Below are positions 54,396 to 64,000 of a DNA stretch of 64,000 bases, piece after piece. The notes under the pieces are model-generated. The model ran no database searches. It was not told the origin of the DNA and saw only the letters and a list, made by a program, of their open reading frames with translations. How positions within the stretch are numbered: position 1 is the stretch's first letter; the number at the start of each line of letters is the position of its first letter. The position numbers and the translations under genes were made by a program. Source of the stretch: Tetrahymena elliotti 4EA (taxonomy: Eukaryota; Ciliophora; Oligohymenophorea; Hymenostomatida; Tetrahymenidae); NCBI GenBank assembly GCA_000231825.2, contig JH720305.1, positions 1,129,557 through 1,193,556 of the forward strand, read 5' to 3'.

Positions 54396-57300
54396 ATGTC
54401 CAAAAGATATTTTATTAACAATCATGACTCCATTATAGGTTAACAGATCTTGAAGGAGCTTACAAAGGAAGAAACTGAAGATCCTGTGCATATGGTAACC
54501 TACATGGACCACTCAAAGAGAGATCGTCCAAAAGGTGTCAAAAAAGTTTTAAATAGACATTCAAAACCTAAATTGATGAGAAAAAAAATGCTTGAAGAAT
54601 GCGATGTTTACATTTATGATCTCCATTTTGGTGATTTAGACGATGTATTATTTGGAGGAAATATTCTAGATAAGGCAACATTAGAAGAATAAAAAGTATT
54701 TAATTTGTAGAATTAAAAATAAATTTTAAATCTTTAAAATAAATGTTTGAAAATATTTTAGAATTGTATTATCAATATGATAATAAATCAAGCTGAAAAG
54801 AGATAATAAAGAGAGAAAAGTTCATATAGAAATTGCAATTATTTTTTATTTATATTAATAGACCTTGATATTGATATCTGATGTTATGGTTTGGAACGAA
54901 ACACCTAAAAAAATTAAAGAAAAAGTACCTGTTTAGCCTGAAGAAGGAGAAGAAGGAGCCAATGCTGAACAAGAAAAACCTTAAGATGAGGAATAGTAGG
55001 AAGAAAATGAAGAATAAAATGAAAACTCTTAGGCTGGAAGCGACAACAATTCTTAATAAGCAGATGATAACGAAAATTAAAAGCTTGTAAATTGATAAAT
55101 ATTTATTCAAATACAAGCAAGAATATAAATTTAAAATTGAAACGATAATAAAAACTTAATTAATTTAATTTATTTTAATTTTTCAATTAAATCAATTCTT
55201 AAATAGGAAGATGAAGTGTAGCAAGAAGAAGAAGAACCCATCGAGTATACTTCATATAATGAATCTGATTTTAAAAAGAGAAAGTGTTCTGAAAAATATA
55301 AAAAAATGAAAATTATGGAAGATTTGATGCTAAGATTAAATAAAGAAAACCTTAAAGTTATTGTAGTTTGCTCTGGTATTCTTTATGGTTTAGGTGAACT
55401 TGCATTTAGAAATCATTTCAAGGCTGCATGGCTTTAGGATCCTTAAGCCCTTCCCTATGTTGGTAGTGGAGAGAATCTTATTCCAACTATTCATATTAGT
55501 GATTTAGCTAAATTTATCATTAAAGTAGCTGAAAATCCACCTGAAAATAATTATTTGTTTGCTATCGATAACACAAAGGATAGAAGACAGAAAAAAATCA
55601 TATAAAGTATTTCAGAAGGAGTTGGTTCAAAATAAATCGTATAAGACGATTCCACAAATTTAATTGATGAAAATACCATAGATATATTTAATTTAGATAT
55701 CGATATGACTCCATCTCCTCTCCTTGTTGGTGATGAGGAAAATCCAGTCGAATTTGAATGGACTTGTGAGGTATGATTGTTAAAATTACAAATAATTGAT
55801 CAAACACTAATCTTTTATATTAATTATAATTCAACAGAAAGGATTAACTGATCCAGTAAACAATGCAAAGGTTCTCCAAGAATTTTAAAAAGAACACAGT
55901 ATAATTAGCTTAAAATGGTTTAAATAGTTAATATTATTTTAATAATATAGAGTTAAGACCTATAAAAGTTATTATGTTTACACCTGATAATGAAAGAAAA
56001 GACTTAAGATTTGATTTATGTGTTTCAGAGTAAATTTTATTGTTTTTCATTGAATAGTGATTGAGTTTTAAACAAAATAAATAAAGAATTTCATAGCATT
56101 ACAGAATTCCAGTTATCAAAATAAGAGAAGTTATTGAGTGGGTTAAATAAAATATTGTAAGCAGCTTATTATTTTATCTAAAATAATTCTAATTTATTTT
56201 TATTAAATAAAGACCAAAGAATAAGATATTCTAGGAGAAGATTTAAGAGAAGAATATGCTAAAATTATTGAATATTTGGATTCTAAATAAGTAAAAAATT
56301 ATTTTGCTTTTAATTTTAATATTAAGTTATTTTTTATGTTTAAAGCCAAGAAAACTTGATGAGACTTTGAAAGTATTGTACAGAGTCATTAGATGGAGAT
56401 TAAGCTAAAATGATTGTTTCAATAGAGGTTATATTCTTGATAACTATCCTCTATTTGGTGATGAATGCAATTACATCTTTTATCCATGTAAAATAGATTT
56501 ATCAAAAAAAAACTTAAATATTTATTTTATTTCTTAAGAAAAAAAGAAGCTTGATAGAGTTAGACCCAAGCCAAAGAAGATGAAGAAGAAAAAAGCTAAA
56601 AAATAAGACGATGAAGATAATTCAGCTTAAGAATAACAAGAATAGAAGGAAAAAGTTGATGATGAAAAAAGCTAAAACTAAGAAAATGAAGATGAAGAAG
56701 GTGAGGGAGAAGATGAAGATTAAGAAGAAAACTAAAATGAAGATGCTGTACCTAAAGATAATTAAAATGATGCATAATAAGAGGAAGAAGAGGAAGAGGA
56801 GGAAGAAGAATAACCTCCTGAAGATGAGGAATAGCCTCCTGAAGAAGAAGAGGAGGAAGAAGATCCTGATAATCCTAAACCAAAGGTTGAACCTTACTAC
56901 CCTGAATCTATCATTTTCATAAAAAGTAAATAAAATAAAGAATAAAATAAAAAATTAATATTTGAATAAATTAAATAGGAATTGTTTAAAATAGAGAAAT
57001 TGTATTAAATAATTCATAATGTGAAATCATTGATTATTTCTCTAAAAATGATGTTGAAGCATACATCACTGATACAACTGATAAGACTCTCTTTGAATCC
57101 TTTGAATCACAAAGAATCTATATTGAAAGAGTATATTTAATATATTTTTTTAATACTTTCAATAATAATTTTCATTGAATATTTAGTAAGGAAGACCATA
57201 TAATTATTTGGTTCATGAATCAGAGCTTGTGCAAAAGCATTAAAACTACTATGATGATGTCAATAAAAGGAATGAAGAAAATAAATTAAAAAAGAAAGAA

Positions 57301-57657
57301 GAGTATGAATTAAATCTTTATCAAATAAATAGCTTTAAATTTTGTTTTTTATAAAAATTAAAGAGAGTAAAAGGTAGTTTTAAAGCAAAAGTAAGACAGG
57401 GAAGATCTTGCTTAAGAATAAATAAATTATATCCTTAAAAATGAGTTAGAAATTGATAAGATTAAGAATCTCCCATTCAGAAACTATCTCATGGAATATA
57501 TTGTTCCAGAATTAAATGAAGGTTTATTAGAAGTCAGTAATATGCTTCCTGATGACCCTATTGAATTTTTGGTAAATAAATGATTTAATTAATTAAATAA
57601 AAATATATTTTTTAATAAAATTAGGCTGAATATTTATACACTAAGAGCTATGAATGA
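54396..57657 (+). CDS. AK7: Adenylate kinase 7-like ciliary protein with altered P-loop
   Basis: A multi-exon gene from ATG at 54396 (MSKRYFINNHDSIIGQQILK) to TGA at 57655-57657. The N-terminal part is the SDR-like Rossmann region of AK7: ECDVYIYDLHFGD, ILISDVMVWNETPKK, VIVVCSGILYGLGE, WLQDPQALPYVGSGENLIPT and HISDLAKFIIKVAENPP. The adenylate-kinase-like region begins LRPIKVIMF (from 55951), continues RIPVIKIREVIEWVKQNI and NRGYILDNYPLFGDE, and contains a long acidic insert (about 56620-56860). The C-terminus is the DPY-30-like dimerisation motif, LRNYLMEYIVPELNEGLLEV-like through DPIEFLAEYL, split by an intron at about 57573-57624. AK7 family proteins are axonemal. Where other AK7s have GPPxxGKS, this one reads FTPDNERKD, so ATP binding at that site is doubtful. 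Boundaries of the first three exons (54700-55210) are approximate. Confidence 0.88.
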
Positions 57658-58488
57658 AATCAATTTATTAATTAATTTTCTTTTTTGTAATATGTATTAT
57701 GAAATTCATTTCCATATAATAAGTTTATACACTTAACTAGCAAACTTATTTTCAAATTATTACTTCTATTTTTTCAATACTACCATACCCATTTTGTTAT
57801 TTACAATTGTTTTTTATTTCTTTTACTTTTAAGATAAGCTTGAAAAATATAAAATATTATTACTAAACTTAAAGCTTTTCTTTTAAAAGAATAATTTTGA
57901 AGTAAGAGAAGATCTTTACTTATGACTAATTTTGTTCAGACTTTTTATAAAGCTAATTATCATTTTGGTAGAATACCAAAATATTAAATTTTTCTATTTC
58001 TCAGCATTTTTTTATTTATTGATTGGCAAATATTCTTTGCAATATTTATTATTTTTTGATAAGAATAACTGATTACTGAATTTCTATTGATTTAATTTTC
58101 ATTAATTTACTCAAAATATTTTGATAATAATTAAGTTAATTTTACTTTTATAAAGAAAATAAAACATTTTAAAATGATTTATTGATGATATTAATTTATT
58201 ATATTATACTCTTAAAATTAAAATAATTTACTATAATAAATTTGTTGTATGGATGGATTGATTGATATTAATTAAATTTAATTATTTTTCTTTATTATCA
58301 AGTGAGTTATATACTTAAGTTAATTTTTATTTTTTATACATAGCTGTTTTTATAGTAAGGAATTTAGCTTTCTGAGTTTAAGAGTTGAATAAATAGATGA
58401 ATTTATTGATTGGTATGTTTTTTAGTTGGCTATTATAGTTCATTTTATTTGTTACTATTTGATTCAATTTTTGAATGGTGATTAATTC
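57658..58488. other. Intergenic region between convergent genes
   Basis: An AT-rich spacer between the 3' ends of AK7 (plus) and the small tail-anchored gene (minus). No other feature seen. Confidence 0.55.
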
Positions 58489-58834
58489 TCATTTGTTGTG
58501 GATATGGGTATAAATTGCAAATCCATTTAGCACCAAGAATATTATTACAAAAAATGCAACAATAACAGCAAATTTATTTTAATTTATTATTAATTATTTT
58601 TTCATCATTTCTGATATTCTTTTTCTCTCTTCGCTATTGACCTTAAGTTCATCTTATTCCCTATATTTTTGTATTGTTTTTTTTAATCTGTCAATTTGAA
58701 ATAGTAAATTAGAAAGAAAGGAAATATTAGAAAAATAAATTTGTTTACTGCTTTTTTTCTCTTTCATTCTCATCTAAGTTATTTTAACTACCTTCGCTTT
58801 AGTTAATCGATTTTCTTAAGAGTGATTCTTTCAT
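58489..58834 (-). CDS. Small tail-anchored membrane protein, 94 aa
   Basis: Two exons on the minus strand: ATG at 58834 to 58749, a 61-bp GT/AG intron (58748-58688), then to TGA at 58489-58491. The frame is kept across the splice. The protein begins MKESLLRKSINQSEGSQNNL. A charged, helix-prone stretch follows (LKKTIQKYREQDELKVNSEE and RKRISEMMKKQ). It ends with one 24-residue hydrophobic helix (FAVIVAFFVIIFLVLNGFAI) and a very short lumenal tail (HNK). This is the layout of tail-anchored proteins inserted post-translationally in the ER or another organelle. The length and single helix recall small SNARE-like or ER adaptor proteins, but no SNARE zero-layer pattern is clear. The family is not recognised. 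Confidence 0.7.
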
Positions 58835-59307
58835 TTTTATGTTTTAAATTTTACCTTTAATTAATAAGTAGAAGAACTTTTTAGAGTAAGTAAATTCTTT
58901 AATGTGAGATGAATAATATAATATGTCTTATTAAATAAAAACAAATTAATGAATAATAAATTAGCTTTTGTTTTGAAGATAAATTTTTAATTGTAATGAT
59001 TGATGTCTGAGCAGATATTAATTAGTATTTTAAGGTAATATTAATTATTATTAAAATTTGTGTTAGCATGGAATTACTTTTATATCAAAATATCTTTTTA
59101 TTTTTGGGTAAAAAAACAAATGAATTTTATTTGATTCGCATATCTTCTTATTTCAATTAATTGACTGATCATCAGAAAAGCCCTTGCTTTTGTTTGTTTG
59201 ATTTATAAGGAAACTAGTGATACAAAAAATAAAAATTTACCAAATAAAAACATTAATAATATATCAAATACATTTATTAAATATAAAATATCTACTAAAT
59301 TTAGAAA
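58835..59307. other. Divergent intergenic region
   Basis: A 473-bp AT-rich region between the starts of the small tail-anchored gene (minus) and the CAP gene (plus). It probably carries both promoters. No motif recognised. Confidence 0.5.
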
Positions 59308-62300
59308 ATGTCTTAGATAGTTCAAGTTTAAGAATTAATTGAAAAGCTAGTTTCAATTAGCTAAAAGTAGCACCTATAACCAGAGCTTAATGTCATCATA
59401 GAGTAATTATCATAAACTGTTTTACATCGTTCATAGCAAAGACGTAAAAAATCAGTTTGCTATTCTTTCCCTGATATGATTGAAGTTGACAGAGCTCTTG
59501 TTAATTTTGAAGCTGTTTCAGAATAATTAGGTGATGTTGATGTAGCCAAATTAGTAAAATCAATTCATTAAAAGTAAAAAAATTAAGCAATTTTATATTT
59601 AACATTGTAAAGACTTAAACCACATTGGTAATCTTTGAAATGATGAAAATGATTATCGAGTAAGCTGCTAACACTAAAAAGCCTTTCCAGAATTAAGTTT
59701 AGAGTGTCAACCAAATTCTCAATAACAAAATTTAATCCATCTCCAAAAACTTCCCAAATCTATTAGCTCATACTAAGACTATTCAGGATGGTCTCTAATC
59801 AGTTTACTGGGTTTTTAGTGTAAGATTAATTTAATTTATTCATTTTATTATATTTAATTGCAATCTAATTTGAATAATTAAAATATTTTAGGAAACTCCT
59901 AAGACTGTTATCGATACTGCAATTGAAAACACCAATTATGGCTATAGTAAATTGAAATAACATGAAAATGAACTCCTTACTTAATGGGGAGCATACTTCA
60001 ACTAAGCCCTTAAATCACTCAGTGGTATTCATTTATAGCTTTATAACATAAATAAACAATTAAAATTTACTCAGATTGCTAAAATCATTTTTTAGAAAGA
60101 GATGAAATATTAAAAAAAGTTAACTTCAAATAACCCAACACAATTCTATTTATTTTTCGCTTAAAATATCTTTGAAGTTTTTTCATTTATGCAATCATGA
60201 AATTAATTGAAAATAATACTGCAAAATTAACATTAAAATAAATTTTGGTTGAAATATGTTATCAAATTTTATTAAAATATTTAGATTACGTTCAAAAAAA
60301 TTACACTCATGGTTTAACATGGAATTTTAAGGGTGAAGGAGACTTTGCAGAATTAGTTAGCCATTTGAGAGCAGAAATTAGAGTCACTTTAGATAGATAG
60401 TTAGTTGATTTATCCAAAGCTCCTGAAACTAAAGCTGTTGAATAGTAAAAACCTGCACCTTAAGTTCAAGAAACTCATTCTTAACCTTAAATATAAGCAT
60501 AGACTTAACTCCCTCCTCCTTAGCCAATTTAACAATAATAACCAGCAGTTGTTGCTCCTGTTATTCAACAATAATAACAAGCTCCTGCACCTGTGTAAGT
60601 CTAAGCACCAGTTGTCTAACCTCAAACTCCCGTTGTCTAACCTCAAGCTCCTGTTGTATAACCTTAAGCTCATGCTTAGTAATAACAATTTTAACCTCAT
60701 TACCCTACCTTGACTGAATTTGACTAACATGTTAAAGATTTCATTTCTGCAGGTGAAAAATTAGATCCTGAGCTCTAAGAATTAACATAGCTCACAGTTA
60801 AAGCATTTGAATAAATGAAAGTTATTATGCAGTTTTCTAAGTACCTCAAAAAACCTTAATAAGATAATATTAAGCAAATATCTGCTATCTTAAATGATAA
60901 GATTTTTAAACCTATTAACTCTGCTAAGGCTGGTATTAAAAATCCTAACCATTTAAAGACTGTTATTTAAGGTATTTCAGCTGTCACCTGGGTCATTAGT
61001 GTAAATTTCTTTTTTTTCAATATGAGAATATCTTATCGATAAACTAACTTTTAATTAGGAAACCCCCAAAGTGTATATTGACAATGGTGTTGAATCTTCA
61101 GAATTCTATGGAAATAAAATTTTATTAATGAAAGTCCCTGAACACACTGCCTGGAATAATGCTTTTAAAGCTACCTTGAAATCCCTATTACGTAAAAATT
61201 AAATTAAATAATATAAAAATAAAAATTTAATTTATTAAAATTAGCTTATGTATAAACAAATTACTGTACTGGCTTATTATGGAATTTCTAAGGAACTGAT
61301 GATTATTCTGAATTATACTCAGTTTTAAAAGGAGAAAAACAATTCGAAGAAGTAATTGCTTCTAAGAGTGGAGTTCAACAAACCTAAACTCAAGCACCTG
61401 TTTAGCAAACTGTTTCATAACCTAAGTCAGATGCCTATCCTCCTATGACTGAATTTGAAAAGAATTTATCTGATTTTAAGGCTGCTTATTAAAATTTAGA
61501 CCCTTTGATTAAAGAATTATCAGATTTCATAGTTTAATCTTTTGAATCTATGTAAACAATTATGACTTTTGCTAAAAAGCTCAAAAAGCCATAATCAGAA
61601 AACATCAAGCAAATTTCAACCATTTTAAATGATAAGATCTTCAAGCCAATGAATGCAAGTAAAGTAGGAATTTCATTCCCTAACCATTCTAAAACTGCTC
61701 TTTAAGGTATTTCTGCAGTCCTCTGGGTTATCAGTGTAATTATATTTATTTTATTCTTTCTCATTTCATAACTAATTTAAAAAACTTAGGATACTCCTAA
61801 ATTATCTTTGGATAATGGTATTGAATCTTCTGAGTTTTATGGAAATAAAATCTTGCTTATGAAGCAACCTGAACATACTGCTTGGTACAACTCTTTTAAG
61901 GCCTCTCTTAAATCTCTTGTTCGTAAGCAATTTTACAATTAAATCTTAGCATTTAATATTTTTCTTAATTAAAAAGCTTATGTTTTGATGAACTTCAACA
62001 CTGGTTTATTATGGAATTTCCATGGAACCGATGATTACAGTGAACTCTACTCAATACTTAAGGGAGAAAAGAAAGCAGAATAGCCTGCCTAAGTTGCAAA
62101 TATTCCTCCTCCTCCTATTGGTATGCCTCCTCCTCCCCCACCTCCTATGCTTAATCTTCCATAAATTGTTTTGGATGATTATCATCCTACTAATGATGAT
62201 TCATCTGAATCAAGAAATGCCCTATTAAGTGCTCTTAATGTTGGAGAAGATGCTATCAAAGCTCGTAATATAAAATAAATTTCAAGTTATTTAAGATTTT

Positions 62301-63138
62301 AAAAAACATTTTATAAAAAAGATTTAAAGCATGTTAATAAAGGTGAGAAATATGAAAAGAAAGCTAATTCGACATCTACAAGTGCTGCTCCTAGTTAAAG
62401 CACTAAAAAGAAAGAAGTTTAGTAATAAGTAAAGGAACCTAAAAAGTATTAAAAAGATAACTGGTTTGTTGTAAACTAAGAATTTATTTTTATTGAGAAA
62501 TTAAATTGAAAATCAATTTTTATTAGGAAAACTATGTTAATGAAAGAATTGAGTTCGATGAAGGAGAAATCTAATTAAAGTAATCCTTGTTTATTGAAGG
62601 TTGCAGCAATTCTACAATAATTGTTAAGGGAAAAGTTAAATCAGTTTTTGTTAATAAATGCAAGAAGACAAAAGTTTTGGTTACTGTAAGATTTTTAATC
62701 TTGCTTTCAAAAAATTTAAATAATATTTATAAAAAGAATGCCGTTTCTGGTGTTGAAACTGTTGATTGTTAATCTTGTGAAGTTTACATTGCTGAAGGGT
62801 AAAAATAAAATAACTACAATTTGTCAATAATTATTTATTTTTTTTTTATTAATAGCGTTCCTTCTGTATAAATTGATAAGAGTGACACAATTCGTGTAAT
62901 TTTCTTAAAAAGTAAGTAATGCGATATTGTAACCTCAAAAAGTAGTGGCATTAATGTAACTTATGCTCTCAATGAAGAAGGAGACATGGAGGTAATTTAA
63001 TAGTTAATTATTTAATCATTTTATTTGAAATTGATTTAAAATATAAAGAAAGACACTCCTATTCCTGAATAATTCATCACTAAATGGGACAGTGAAAAAA
63101 ATAGTTTTATTACTACAACTTTGGACACATTCCTATGA
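59308..63138 (+). CDS. CAP: Cyclase-associated protein (CAP/Srv2) with three N-terminal helical domains
   Basis: A multi-exon gene from ATG at 59308 (MSQIVQVQELIEKLVSISQK) to TGA at 63136-63138. CAP recycles actin monomers: its helical folded domain (HFD) works with cofilin, and its C-terminal beta-solenoid (CARP) exchanges nucleotide on actin. Here the HFD occurs three times. Each copy has an ILN(N/D)KI region, QG(L/I)...WV(F/I)S, an intron, (E/D)TPK and, after another intron, a (D/A)YV...GL.WNF segment: 59600-60400, 60705-61340 and 61440-62060. Pro/Gln-rich linkers separate them, the first with repeated PVVQPQ units (about 60607-60670). A polyproline run (PPPPIGMPPPPPPPM, about 62107-62150), a WH2-like segment (ALLSALNVGEDAIKARNIKQ) and the CARP domain follow (WFV at 62461 to the end, with SLFIEGCSNSTIIVKGK, VPSVQIDKSDTIRVIFLKSK and the closing IPEQFITKWD). 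The first two splice sites are the least certain. Confidence 0.9.
60597..60680 (+). repeat. Proline/glutamine-rich tandem repeat in CAP linker
   Basis: Three near-identical 24-bp units encode APVVQPQ-, TPVVQPQ- and APVVQPQ-like peptides (GTTGTCTAACCTCAA and GTTGTATAACCTTAA variants), between CAP helical domains 1 and 2. They are in frame, and the glutamines use TAA as well as CAA. Confidence 0.7.
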
Positions 63139-64000
63139 TCAATACGAATTCTTTTAATTTTAATTATTAAAATAATTATTTAGTATGTTTTCATTTGAAT
63201 TTTAAAGTAGTTCTGTTTATTTTAAAATTAAATTTCAACATATCAACATTATAAATTACTATTAAACTTGTCTACGTAAATATAATGAATCTTTGGATTT
63301 CATCTTATATATTTAACTTCAACATCATGTAAAATTTTTTGTAAATAATTAATTAAAAATAATTTCATTTCAATTATTTAATTTTATCAAGCTTTTTAAA
63401 CCTAATAAAAAATAGTTTTATCTTTTTAAATTTAATAAAGAAAATTTAAATAAATGACAGAAACATTTCTTTTATTCATAATTTTGTTTTTTTAGAAGTT
63501 TTAAAATATCTTTCCTTTTTCAAATTAAAAAAGGGGAAAATTCAACAAATTTTTTATATTGTTGTAAATTAAAATGAAAAATTAGTTAAAATAGTCTTTT
63601 TTTTTTGTTAATATTAATTTTGTAGGTAATTATTTAAATTAAAATTTGATACAATTTTTTAACAATTTGTTTTACTTATACTATCATAATGATTAAAATG
63701 GGTAAATTGTGTTAAGCCACTTCATTTTTAGATAAACTAATTCTCTACAAAACAAATTTCTATTTAATTTGTTGTATAGTTTGAGATAAGAGTAATTTAA
63801 CACTCAAAAAATATAGACAAACATTATCATTTAATAACATGTAATTTGGCTTTAAAATTTTTGGAATAAGTTTTAAATTATTCTGAATAGATAATAGCCA
63901 TTTAAAAGATGATTAGGACTGTCAGTATATTTGATTTTAAATAAATAAATGCTAAATATGAGATTCATTTTTGCTTTAAGTAGACATTAAAAGTAAATCA
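63139..64000. other. AT-rich region downstream of CAP
   Basis: Very AT-rich sequence with long T and A runs. No open frame of coding character, RNA gene or repeat array is seen up to the window end. Confidence 0.55.

Noticed and set aside
56611..56922. Lysine-rich 103-codon plus-strand frame
   Set aside because: It is a shifted-frame reading of the acidic GAA/GAT-rich insert of AK7.
60410..60730. Minus-strand open frame of about 106 codons
   Set aside because: It is antisense to the Pro/Gln-rich linker of CAP; the leucine/serine-rich translation is a shadow of CAA/TAA repeats on the plus strand.
1..64000. tRNA, rRNA, CRISPR arrays, transposase genes and telomeric C4A2-type repeats
   Set aside because: I looked for characteristic T-loop sequences, regular spacers, transposase motifs and telomere units on both strands and found none I could support.

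Overview
The window is a very AT-rich piece of a ciliate somatic (macronuclear) genome, most like Tetrahymena. Reading frames stay open for kilobases only if TAA and TAG are read as glutamine and TGA is the sole stop. Introns are short, AT-rich and GT...AG, and genes are separated by very AT-rich spacers. All gene models below were read by eye with that code. Product names rest on recognised motifs; no database search was run.

Layout. (1) 1750-2349, a Mu-type glutathione S-transferase. (2) 3205-29323 on the minus strand, two tandem giant genes of about 13 kb and 12.5 kb. Each encodes a protein of nearly 4,000 residues with long leucine-rich-repeat arrays and a multi-spanning membrane region near the C-terminus. 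A small START-domain (lipid-binding) gene follows at 29598-30215, also minus. (3) 32418-48051, plus strand, a lineage-specific family of glutamine/asparagine-rich proteins sharing an unnamed C-terminal domain of about 110 residues. It has four full-length genes, one 5'-truncated but open copy, and two decayed pseudogenes. One stretch (about 40.3-43.6 kb) is a mosaic of two duplicated segments. (4) 48740-49604, a membrane-anchored thioredoxin-domain (PDI/TMX-like) protein. (5) 51225-53428, a multi-span membrane protein with a long cytoplasmic part. (6) 54396-57657, a ciliate adenylate kinase 7 (AK7) with an altered nucleotide-binding loop. (7) 58489-58834, minus, a 94-residue tail-anchored protein. 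(8) 59308-63138, a cyclase-associated protein (CAP) with three tandem helical folded domains in place of the usual one.

Common themes. Much of the window is recent gene-family expansion: the giant LRR pair and the Q/N-rich cluster show tandem duplication, truncation and decay. The right-hand third holds conserved single genes: secretory-pathway redox (TMX-like), ciliary AK7 and actin turnover (CAP). I saw no tRNA, rRNA, CRISPR array, transposase or telomeric repeat.
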